NCBI GenBank assembly: GCA_949152475.1
Contig: OX424555.1
Coordinates: 74,993,915-75,057,914 of the forward strand
DNA length: 64,000 bases
Source: Terebella lapidaria
Taxonomy: Eukaryota > Annelida > Polychaeta > Terebellida > Terebellidae
Direction of reading: 5' to 3'
Under the pieces are notes generated by a model. It searched no databases, was not told where the DNA came from, and saw nothing but the letters and a program-made list of their open reading frames with translations. The translations under genes were made by a program, and so were the position numbers. Below, in pieces: positions 50,801-61,687 of the stretch. How positions within the stretch are numbered: the stretch's first letter is position 1; every line of letters begins with the position of its first letter.

Positions 50801-52686
50801 ACTACTCAATACTGAAGTGGTCGACAGGTTGTTACACGTCGTCGCTGATAAATACCTGAACATTACTGTCAACTGTCGCACAGTGTGTCGTGTGTCTGCA
50901 CACACACATCCATCAAATACACCGCACACGGCACAAGAACATTTCACCATAACCATATTTCACTGTTGCATAATTTTTGTCAGTGCAAATAATACTAGGT
51001 ACACACAAAGACTGCAATGAGTATTGCGAAACATCAGCTCATTCGGCGGTGAAAAGATACGCAGGCACCAATATTCATAATCAACACAACAGATCACACT
51101 CGGACGGAATGAACATTTCGAGCAGTACAATTCAAGCTCGTTGAGACAAACAACAGCACAGCCTGTTTATTGTGATAGCCTGACATCCACTAAGCACCTG
51201 ACTCAACATTTGCTGCGCATCAAACATAATCACATATCAGTGTTATATTGTGTGAATAATCAATTAGTTTTTCACAGTTGAATCATGTGCAGTTGGGGGA
51301 AAATATGTTATGAGCAAATAGGTGCTATATATATTTATGTAGTTGATTCTAAAATTTGCATTTCATCCATTGTAAACACACAACTCATTTACATGTACAC
51401 AATACATGAACTCTATCATTATTTCATTGAAAACTATCTGGACATCAGTGCACAGCCATATGTTTAATACTGGTTGTGGAAGATGAACTTGATGATACTA
51501 CTGTGTTGGTGCATTTATCATTTGTATACAGTTATACAGTATCTCATGCAGGATAGCAGTTTCTTACAGTACAACTAAATCCATCTAATTATAGCATAAC
51601 ACTTGACTCGTCCTTTAATGTAATAACTAGTTAATAAATTGATTCCTTCCGGCCATGGTTAACTATTCAAGTTAGTTAGCTGATAACTCATTTATTAAAC
51701 ACCTGTGCTTTTCTGCTGCAGTTGCAGGTAATAACCAGGCTATTGAGTAGAAAGTTATCTTTATTTGGTTTCCCTCCCCACAGCTTCTGAGGACATTAGG
51801 CCAGTTAGCACACAATGGCCTGGTCTCCTCTGTTGCTGCAACTCAGACAAAATCCATCGCCCAACCGTCATTAATCACTATCATACAGGCAACAATCAAC
51901 AACCGGCCGGGGTTTTTTTTCACCCCGGGTTTCCCCTTTATTCCCCGTCCTTACATCCCACCACGACTACTACCACTGCCACCACCCGGCTGTCCGCCAA
52001 TTCTCTGCCCGGCTTCTGCTTCTTTGTTTCTCCTCTCCGCCCAATCTACTGCATTATTTTATTGATTTATCTCCGTGGATAATACAGAAGGTCCTTTTGC
52101 TTTGTGCGTAGTCAGAATCTTGTGCAGCAAGGGGAAACACTGTAAACGTCACACAATCCCAGTGTCACTAGACTCGCTTACTCCATGACAGCCCCCGGAA
52201 AATCGATGCAACTGGAGAATATTTGGCCAGATTAAATAGCTCATGCCTTAGCAGTCTGTCAATAGATTGCAGCCTAAGCCACACTAAACATGGTTATCTG
52301 GGCAATGGCCAGGGGCACACACAGGAGCAACCCCCTCCCATCCAATTGCTGTCATTATGGCTTCCATAGCAATATGCTTTATGTATCGATGATTCCTGTG
52401 CCCTTGCACACCATTTCCCATTGCAATCCTTGCGTCTTTGCGGAGAGAAAGTGTCCTTGTTGTACCTCCTTCCCTCCCTCCCCCTCCCCCTCCCCCTCCC
52501 CCTCACCTCTTCACATCCCTGCTGTAAACATGACAATGTCCTCATGATCAATATTTCAACAAGATTGTTGTAACCTGGCTTTATACACATGTCCTGAGGC
52601 AACTGTAGACAACCAGCTCGTTCAGTGATTGGTAGGTAGTTCATGGTAAGCTGACGCGAAATTAGCTCCCACGAAATCTTATCCAG
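44846..52686. other. Noncoding, presumed ZMIZ 5' intron or upstream region
   Basis: No recognisable gene. A GA run at about 46644-46665, a poly-G run of 19 at 47411-47429, an 11 C run at 49230-49240, and a CCCCCT-type run at about 52478-52503. GC-rich patches near 46550-46640 and 48640-48740. Numerous short open frames lack any domain. Confidence 0.4.
47411..47429 (+). repeat. Poly-G run, 19 bases
   Basis: Uninterrupted G homopolymer in noncoding sequence. Confidence 0.9.
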
Positions 52687-52696
52687 TACAATTTTA

Positions 52697-54640
52697 TGCG
52701 ACGGCCATGCGGCGGTCCGTCAGAGCCACCCTGTAGCGTTGCTTCACACTGTTTCTGTTTATGTGACGGGCAAGTGACGGTCCGTCGGATAGCCGTTGTA
52801 GCGCCACATAAGAACATTTCTCTTTCTCCAAGTGACGGCCAAGTGACGGTCCGTCACATGGACGTTATAGCGCCACATAAAAATTTTTCCCTTTCTCCAA
52901 GTGACGGGCAAGTGACGGTCCGTCGGATAGCCGTTGTAGCGCCACATAAGAATTTTTTTCTTTCTCCAAGTGACGGCCAAGTGACGGTCCGTCACATGGA
53001 CGTTATAGCGCCACATAAGAATTTCTCCCATTCTCCAAGTGACGACCAAGCGACGGTCCGTCAGATAGCCCTTATAGCGCCACATAAGAACATTTCTCTT
53101 TCTCCAAGTGACGGCCAAGTGACGGTCCGTCACATGGACGTTATAGCGCCACATAAGAATTTTTCCCTTCCTCCAAGTGACGGGCAAGTGACGGTCCGTC
53201 AGATAGCCGTTGTAGCGCCACATAAGAATTTTTTTCTTTCTCCAAGTGACGGCCAAGTGACGGTCCGTCACATGGATGTTATAGCGCCACATAAGAATTT
53301 TTCCCTTCCTCCAAGTGACGACCAAGCGACGGTCCGTCAGATAGCCCTTGTAGCGCCACATAACAACATTTCTCTGTCTCCAAGTGACGGGCAAGTGACC
53401 GTCAGATAGGCCTTGGAGCGCCACATAGCCATATTTCCCTTTCCCCAAGCGACGAACAAGCGACGGTCCGTCAGATAGCCCTTGTAGTGCCACATAAGAA
53501 TATTCCTCTGTCTCTAAGTGACGGGCAAGTGACCGTCAGATAGGCCTTGGAGCGCCACATAGCAAAAATTACCCATTCTCCAAGTGACGGGCAAGCGACG
53601 ATCCGTCAGATAGACATTATAGCGCCACATAAGAATTTTTTCCTTTCTCCAAGTGACGACCAAGCGACGGTCCGTCAGATAGCCCTTGTAGCGCCACATA
53701 AGAACATTTCTCTTTCTCCAAGTGACGGGCAAGTGACCGTCAGATAGGCCTTGGAGCGCCACATAGCCATATTTCCCTTTCCCCAAGCGACGAGCAAGCG
53801 ACGGTCCGTCAGATAGCCCTTGTAGCGCCACATAAGAATATTCCTCTGTCTCCAAGTGATGGGCAAGTGACCATCAGATAGGCCTTGGAGCGCCACATAG
53901 CAAGATTACCCTTTCTCCAAGTGACGAGCAAGCGACGGTCCGTCAGATAGACCTTATAGCGCCACATAGCCATATTTCCATTTCCCCAAGCGACGAGCAA
54001 GTGACGGTCCGTCACATAGCCCTTGTAGCGCCACTTAAGAACATTCGTCTTCCTCCAAGTGACGTGCAAGTCACCTTCAGATAGGCCTTGGAGCACCACA
54101 TACCAAGATTAGCCTATCTCTAAGCGACGGGCAAGCGACGGTCCGTCAGATAGACGTTATAGCGCCACAAAAGATTTCTCCCCTTTCTCCAAGTGACGGG
54201 CAAGTGACAGTCCGTCACATAGACGTTATAGCGCCACATAAGATTTCTCCCCTTTCTCCAAGTGACGGACAAGCGACGGTTCGTCAGATAGATGTTATAG
54301 AGCCACATAGGAACATTTCTCTGTGTACAAGTGATGGGCAAGTGATGGTCCGTCACATGGATGTTATAATGCACATATCAATATTCCCCTTTCCCCAAGT
54401 GACGGGCAAGTGACGGTCAGATAGGCTTCGTAGCGTCACTTAGCAATGTTCCTCTTTCAGGAAGTGACGAACAAGTGACGGTCCGTCACATAGCCCTTGT
54501 AACGCCACATAAGAACATTTCTGCTTGTCTGTGTGATGGACAAGTGACGGTGCGTCAGATAGATATCATAGCGCCACGTATGAACATTTCTCTTTCTACA
54601 AGTGACGGGCAAGTGACGGCCCGTCAGATAGAGCTGATAC
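52697..54640 (+). repeat. 69 bp minisatellite array, left arm (about 28 units)
   Basis: Unit: GCGCCACATAAGAA, T/C-rich spacer, CTCCAAGTGACGGGCAAGTG, then ACGGTCCGTCAGATAG and a variable GCCC/ACG-TTATA or -TTGTA end. Canonical units are 69 bp; a variant lacks 4 bases within ACGGTCCGTC (for example near 53395-53410 and 53530-53545). Each canonical unit carries the palindromic core TGACGGTCCGTCA. Two unit types alternate (CACATGGACGTTATA and AGATAGCCCTTGTA), so the higher-order period is about 138 bp. Long frames on both strands arise because 69 is divisible by 3. Confidence 0.9.
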
Positions 54641-54654
54641 CCCCACATGAAAAA

Positions 54655-55020
54655 CACTATTAACTTTGAAAACTGGACAATTTCTGATGCATTGGGACAT
54701 ATGTCCGGAAATCAAATGAATATATTGAGAAATAAATCTCTGCGTACATTGGGTGAGAAGCAAGTATTGTTTTCCTTGTGGACCTTTGATATCAGTAACA
54801 TCAAACAATGACAAGCATTTCAAAGCAATATCCGACCAAATGATAATGATCGCAACATTGGCACTGATTGTGCTTTAGATATAAACATCATAGAAGATGC
54901 TTATATTGTCAGTTATATGCAATTAGTGGATACTGCTGTCACAGATGACTTGGCTGATAAGCCTGAGACAAAAGACAATGGGGTTTATACAAACAGTGAC
55001 ATCAGACATGGGCCCAGAGG
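54655..55020. repeat. Inner part of left inverted arm
   Basis: Matches 61262-61640 in inverted orientation with scattered substitutions and small gaps, for example GGGCCCATGTCTGATGTCAC and CCAAGTCATCTGTGACAGCA on the complementary strand. Not coding. Confidence 0.85.
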
Positions 55021-55840
55021 GTGAAGGGGGGGGGGGGGAGGGGGGTGTTAATCAGCAATGTTCTTTCATTGTGGTGAAAAAGTAGCACCCCAATATTTCT
55101 ACACATATTAAGGGGCATTTGACTGCCATATTTTAACTTGTTGGAATAAAACTTTGACCAGTCAAAGACATGTTCATTTATTCCTCAATACTATTCCTCT
55201 ATACTTTTGGGCAATGGTTAATGATATCATGCTATACTTTCCTGGCAATCACATCACTGAATGTTGTTACTTTTCTGCAAAATCTATCAGTTCTAGGTAA
55301 TTAATTACTGTCGTTGCTGTAGGGGCTGAAATGTATGCAATATTTATTTGTATCTGTAAATCAAATGACACATTGGAGTAGTGAAAGTAATGACTCCATC
55401 ACAAATATTCTTAGTTAGAGCAGAAAAATGCTTTCACGCATATCCATTGCCATTTGTTTTCAACTTACTGACACAAGTGTTAATGCAATGAACTAGTAAA
55501 ACCAATGTTGTCTTAATCATCAATAATTTTCCAGTTACCATGATAACCATGGTAACAGCAGACCTATATTTCTAGACATATCCAGTGTCATTCGTTTTCA
55601 AACGACTGGCACATATTCTAACTTGTTGGAATAAAGACGTTTACCAGTAAAGGTAATGTTCAGCTATATCATTCCATTGTAACCAATGGTAACTGGTATC
55701 ATGTCATACTTTCCTTTCAGTGGCATCACTGATTGTTGTTATTCTTTTGACAAATTTAGCAGTAGCAATTAATAAACACTTTCGGGTTACAATTGTTGCA
55801 ATTTATCATGTTTATTTGTATATGTAAATAAAATAACACA
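55021..55840. other. Interior of the foldback element, no gene
   Basis: Begins with a G13 run (55026-55038). The rest is AT-rich, with phrases such as AACTTGTTGGAATAAA occurring twice (about 55137 and 55620), suggesting an old duplication. No coding. Confidence 0.5.
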
Positions 55841-56143
55841 CTGAAATAGTAAAGGCAATGTTAACTAAATCAGCAATATTCTTTCAGTTCGAGCGACCTA
55901 TTTAGGATACCATTTCTTTGTACATAAAATAACACACTGAACTTGCAACAGTGATGTTAACTTAATCAGCAATATTCTTCCAGTTAGAGCACACCTATAT
56001 ATTATGTACCATATAAATGGTGACTGTTTTGGAGGGGAACACGGCAAAATGTTCCCTCGAGGAGACAATGTTACCGGAGGCGAAGCTGAGGTTAACATTG
56101 CCTTTGAGGTGGAACATTTCCTGACAAACGAGTGACCATTTAT
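55841..56143. repeat. Start of AT-rich array, interrupted by an inserted element
   Basis: Units of the type AATCAGCAATATTCTTCCAG with TTAGAGC begin here and resume at about 57660. Between 56030 and 56140 lies a different dispersed repeat (GGGAACACGGCAAAATGTTC, ACGAGTGACCATTTATTA), itself cut by the element at 56144. Confidence 0.6.
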
Positions 56144-57550
56144 TAGGTTACCGGACCTATGGTCCGATAACCTATTGGCATGGCGTTGCGTCCGTCGTCG
56201 TCGTCCACATTTTTATCTTTTTTGTTTACGGGCGAATTTTTCTGAAATTTTGCAGAAAAATACCTAAAAATAATTCAAGAAGGAGGTATTTTTTAGTTTT
56301 TTGATTTTCGCTTTTTCTTCAAAATGGCGGCCGCTTTCGACGAAAAAGGCCTGATTTTGGACTTTGGCGGCCATTTTCTCAAAATCTGTTCAGTAACTTT
56401 TTTTCTTTTTGATACATAAGACTCCTCATATGTACTTCTATGATGTCTATAAATTTCGTTGCGCTTGAATCGCTCGAAGTGGGCCATTTTGGCCCAAACT
56501 CAGCCCAAATGGGACTTTCCCATGTTAAATTCTCCTATGCTTTATAATGGGACACATTATGCCTAATATCTCACTTGATATTGAGATTAGAGACTAGGAA
56601 TCAATTGTGGACATATAGGAAATGATATATGCTGAATATTCTCGTGACCTTGAATTTGACCTCTGACCTCAGTTTCAAGGTCAGAGCACAAAATGGCTTA
56701 TATCTCGCTTATTATCGACTCTACAGCTTAGGAATCAATTGTGGACATATAGGAAATAATATATGCTGAATATTCTCGAGACCATGAATTTGACCTCTGA
56801 CCTCAGTTTCAAGGTCATAGGACAAAATGGCTTATATCTCGCTTATTATCGACTCTACAGCTTAGGAATCAATTGTGGACATATAGGAAATGATATATGC
56901 TGAAGATTCTGATGACCTTGAATTTGACCTTCGAACTCATTTTCAAGGTCACAGGACAAAATGGCTAATATCTCGCTTGTTATCGACTTTACAGCTTAGC
57001 AATCAATTATGAACATATAGGAAATGATATATGCAGATTATTGTCATGACCTTGAATTTGACCTTTGACCTCATTTTCAAGGTCACAGGACAAAATGGCT
57101 AATATCTCACTTATTATCGATTTTACAGCTTAGGAATCAATTGTGGACATATATAGGAAATGATATATGCTGAATATTCTCGTGACCTTGAATTTGACCT
57201 CTGACCTCATTTTCAAGGTCCAAGGACAAACTGGCTCATATCTAGCTCCTCTATTGACTGTATGGCTTGGGAATCAATTGTGGACATGATATACAAAATG
57301 ATATACATTGAATATTTTGATGATCTTGAATTTGACCTTTGCCCCTTCATTTTCAAGGCCACAGCACAAAATTGCTAATATCTCTCTGATTATTGAATTT
57401 ACAGCTTAGCAATCAACTGTGGACATGATATATGCTTAATGTTATATATGCTGAATATTCTCTTGACCTTGAATTCAACCAGTGACCTGGCTAACATCTA
57501 AAATATTAAACATTGTCCGGTAACCTATCTTCGGCCCTTGGCCTAATTTT
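56144..57550. mobile_element. TIR-bounded element carrying nuclear-receptor-motif array
   Basis: Starts with TAGGTTACCGGAC (56144-56156), which recurs as its exact inverse at 57515-57527, followed by TCTTCGGCCCTTGGCCTAAT. The first 400 bp (CGTCCGTCGTCGTCGTCCAC, AAAATGGCGGCCGC) matches the 7360-7560 repeat; then come about seven units of roughly 133 bp with TGACCTTGA, AGGTCA direct repeats and TCAAGGTCA. Perfect one-base-spaced direct repeats lie at 56657-56669, 56791-56803, 57059-57071 and 57195-57207. No transposase. Sister copy at 6340-7350. Confidence 0.75.
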
Positions 57551-57559
57551 TTATTATAC

Positions 57560-60295
57560 CGAATGTCACTGATTTTATTATGATGTTATACATATATCTG
57601 CAAATGTACCTACAAAGTCATTGTTGAAGTCGACAATTTTCTGAAGTCTTTGACGGCAGCGGTAAACTGAATCAGCAATATTCTTTTAGTTAGAGCAAAC
57701 CAATATGATACACAATTTCTTTGTACAAGTAAATAAAACAATGCACTGATTTGGTAAAAGTATTGTTAATTTAAATAACACTATTCTTCTAGTTAGAGCA
57801 AACCTACATAGTATGTAGAATTTATTTGTACAAGTAAATGAAGGAATGCACTGAACTAATAAAACTAATGTTAACATGATCAGCAATATTCTTCCAGTTA
57901 GAGCAAACCTACATATTATATAGAACTTATTTGTACCAGTAAAGAAACTAACACACTGAACTAATAAAACTAAGTTCAACTTAATCAGCAATATTCTTCA
58001 GTTAGAGCAAAGCCACGTAATATATAGAATTTATTTGCGCAAGTAAATGTACTAACGTACTGAAGTAATAACAGTAATGTTAACTTAATGAGCAATATTC
58101 TTCCAGGTAGGGCAAACCTACATAGTATTTAGAATTTATTTGTACAAGTAAATAAACTAACGCACTGAACTAATAACACTAATGTTAACTTAATCAGCGA
58201 TATTCTTCCAGTTTGAGCAAACCTATATAGTGATCAGCACTATTCTTCCAGTTACAGCAAACCTACATATTATATAGAACTTATTTGTACCAGTAAATAA
58301 ACTAACACACTGAACTAATAAAACTAAGGTTAACTCAATCAGCAATATTCTTCCAGTTAGAGCAAACCTACACATAGTATATAGAATTAATTTGTACAAT
58401 AAATAAGCCAGCACACTGAATTAACAAAACTAATGTTAACATGATCAGCAATATTCTTCCAGTTAGAGCAAACCTATATAATATGTACAATTTTGTGTTC
58501 AAGTAAATAAATTAACACATTGAACCAATTAATGAATAAAGCTAATTTTAACTTAATCAGTACAGTTCTTCCAGTTAGAACAAACCTACATAGTATATAG
58601 AATTTATTTTACAAGTAAATAAACTAACGCACTGAACTAATAACACTAATGTTAACATAATCAGCAATATTCTTCCAGTTAGAGCAAACCTATATAATAT
58701 GTACAATTTTGTGTTCAAGTAAATAAATTAACACATTGAACCAATAACTGAATAAAGCTAATTTTAACTCAATCAGCACAATTCTTCCAGTTAGAGCAAA
58801 CCTACATAGTATATAGAATTTATTGTACAATTAAATAAACTAACGCACTGAACTAATAACACTAATGTTAAGTTAATTAGCAATATTCTTCCAGTTAGAG
58901 CAAACCTACATATTATATAGAACTTATCTGTACCAGTAAATAAACTAACGCACTGAACTTATAAAACTAAGGTTAACTTAATCAGCAATATTCTTCCAGT
59001 TAGAGCAAAGCTACGTAATATGTAGAATTTATTTGCACAAGTAAATGAACTAACGCACAGAAGTAATAACAGTAATGTTAACTTAATGAGCAATATTCTT
59101 CCAGGCAGGGCAGACCTACATAGTATATAGAATTTATTTGTACAAGTAAATAAACTAACGCACTGAACTAATATAACTAATGTTAACTTAATCAGTAATA
59201 TTCTTCCAGTTATAGCAAACCTACATGGTATATAGAATTTATTTGTACAAGTAAATAAACCAGCACACTGAACTAATAAAACTAATGTTAACTTAATCAG
59301 CCAAATTCTTCCAGTTAGAGCAAATCTACATGGCATACAAAATTTATTTGAAGAAGTAAATAAAGTAATGCACTAAACTAATAAACTACTGTTAACTTAT
59401 TCAGCAATATTCTTCCAGTTGGAGCAAACCTAAACATAGTATATAGAATTAATTTGTACAATAAATAAGCCAGCACACTGAACTAATAAAACTAATGTTA
59501 ACATGATCAGCAATATTCTTCCAGTTAGAGCAAACCTATATAATATGTACAATTTTGCGTTCAAGTAAAATTAACACACTGAACCAATAACTGAATAAAG
59601 CTAATGTTAACTTAATCAGCACTATTCTTCCAGTTAGAGCAAACCTATAGTATACATAGTATATAGAATTTATTTGTACAAGTAAATAAACTAACGCACT
59701 GAACTAATAACACTAATGTTAACTTAATTAGCAATATTCTTCCAGTTAGAGCAAACCTATATAGTGATCAGCACTATTCTACCAGTTACAGCAAACCTAC
59801 ATATTATATAGAACTTATTTGTACCAGTAAATAAACTAGTGCACTGAACTAATAAAACTAAGGTTCTCATGATCAGCAATATTCTTCAGTTAGAGCAAAT
59901 TATATAATATGTACAATTATTTTGTTCAAGTAAATAAATTAACACACTGAACCAATAAAGCTGATGTTAACTTAATCAGCACTATTCTTCCATTTAGAGC
60001 AAACAAACCTACATAGTATATAGAATTTATTTATACAAGTAAATAAACTAATGCACTAAATTAATAAAACTCATGTTAACATGATCAGCAATATTCTTCC
60101 AGTTTGAGCCCTATATAGTATATAAAATTTTGTGTACAAGTAAATAAACTAACACACTGAAGTAGTAAAACTATTGTTAACTTAATCAGCAATATTCTTC
60201 CACTTACAGGAAAACTACATAGTATGTACAATTAATTTGTACAAGTAAATAAACTAACACACTGAACTCATAAAACTAATGTTAAAGTGATATTG
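57560..60295. repeat. AT-rich tandem array, unit about 120 bp, over 20 copies
   Basis: Each unit contains CAGCAATATTCTTCCAGTTA, GAGCAAACCTACATA, TATAGAATTTATTTGTACAA, GTAAATAAACTAACGCACTG and AACTAATAAAACTAATGTTA. Some units are shortened (for example around 58225 and 59765, where an ATAGTGATCAGCACTATTCT junction is repeated). Minus-strand frames with repeated LTLVLLVQC peptides are a by-product of the period. It fills the interior of the foldback element. Confidence 0.9.
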
Positions 60296-60783
60296 GCAGA
60301 AAGTTATGGACTTTGCCATACCTTTCTGATCGAAGGAAAAAACATACAGTTTTATATCTGCACTTGTATGGCCAAAGAGATGCCCATTTGTACTTGATTT
60401 CATTGCGAGTTTCTGGTGGAGACAGTTTGGGCTGATCATGAATTCCAATGATGATTACATTTCTGATTCTTCTGATGTTATACTAGGCAACAAAGTTCCT
60501 TTGATTGTCTTTAAAGTTCAGATCATGGATTACAAAATGGAACTGTTTGTAACACATGTATATGTATGGTTACATTTCTCAATCATTGAAAACTTCATTT
60601 CAACATTTAACTTCGAATAAGTGGAGGGACAGTCCAAAAAAGAAACACATCGAAACACACTTTCAACACTGAGATACATGTATATCTATTGCAATCTGAT
60701 GACCTCTGTGAATGGAAAGTACTGCAAAAGATATGATAATGATATTGTGAGTTCCCACCAAGACAGAACTGTCTGAATGTAGA
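60296..60783. other. Interior of the foldback element, nothing recognised
   Basis: Single-copy looking AT-rich sequence with short frames lacking domains. Confidence 0.4.
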
Positions 60784-60785
60784 TA

Positions 60786-60991
60786 CTGTAAAAAGACTAA
60801 TTTTGGCAGCTATTAAATTTGGCGGTTGTGTGCCCCACATTATTTGGCGGATATTTAATTTGGCGGTTTCAAAACCACATATATTTCTTAACATGTGTCT
60901 ACTTAATTTGGCGGACGATTTAATTTGGCGGTTTTTCCCCTACTGCCAAATCCGCCAAATAAATCGTCCGCCAATATTATTCGTTTTACAG
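60786..60991. mobile_element. 206 bp MITE with TA target duplication and TTTGGCGG repeats
   Basis: Ends are CTGTAAAAAGACTAATTTTG and, inverted, CTGTAAAACGAATAATATTG, flanked by TA at 60784-60785 and 60992-60993. The body has five copies of ATTTGGCGG or a close variant on the plus strand and two on the minus strand; arms at 60909-60931 and 60952-60974 form a near-perfect hairpin of about 23 bp. No coding. TA duplication fits a Tc1/mariner-type origin, but the ends are not diagnostic. Confidence 0.75.
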
Positions 60992-61261
60992 TATTAATTC
61001 CTTGACTGAGAAACAGACCCCATTTTCTGAAAAACAGACCCCATGGATGAAAATTATTGTCCTATAGTAAACATGAAGCAGAATCACAATTTGGCCATCT
61101 GACATGTACATGTATACTGTACCCTTCTCAATATTATCATCATTGTCTTTAAAAATCCACCTGAAGTGCCCTTGTCCTCCACGCCACCAGTGCAACACTG
61201 ATGTCCTGCATTCTATATCATCTGTGCATGTTCCCCCTCCCCCCCTTGCCCTCCCCCTCAC

Positions 61262-61640
61262 CCTAGCTCACCCTCTGGGCCCATGTCTGATGTCACTGTT
61301 TGTATAAACCCCAGTCTCTTTTATCCTAGGCTTATCAGCCAAGTCATCTGTGACAGCAGTATCCACTAATTGCATATGACTTGTGACTAAAATCTATGAT
61401 GTTTATATCTAAAGCACAATCAGTGCCAATGTTAGGGTCATTATCATGTGGTGAGATATTGGTTTGAATTGCATGTCATTGTTTGATGTTCCTGATATCA
61501 AAGGTTCACAAGGAAAACAATAGTTGCTTCTAACCGGATCCCATGCATTTTGAATATTTACACAGAGATAACATTTATTTCTCATCAAATATTCATTTGA
61601 TTTCAGACAATACGTCTTAATGCATCAGGGATTGTGCAGT
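61262..61640. repeat. Inner part of right inverted arm
   Basis: Inverse copy of 54655-55020. Bounded on the left by a C/T-rich stretch (61228-61262) that mirrors the G-rich stretch at 55021-55045. Confidence 0.85.
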
Positions 61641-61687
61641 GTTCACCACTTATAGTGTGTTTTTCTTGTGGCACTATATCATCTATC

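Noticed and set aside
52696-53493. Long overlapping frames of 237 (plus) and 244 (minus) codons
   Set aside because: They lie wholly within the 69 bp array, on both strands, and end where a 4-base-short unit shifts the phase. Periodicity divisible by 3 explains them.
57686-59336. Minus-strand frames with repeated LVLLVQC-type, membrane-like peptides
   Set aside because: Translation of the 120 bp AT-rich array; hydrophobicity comes from the A/T-rich composition.
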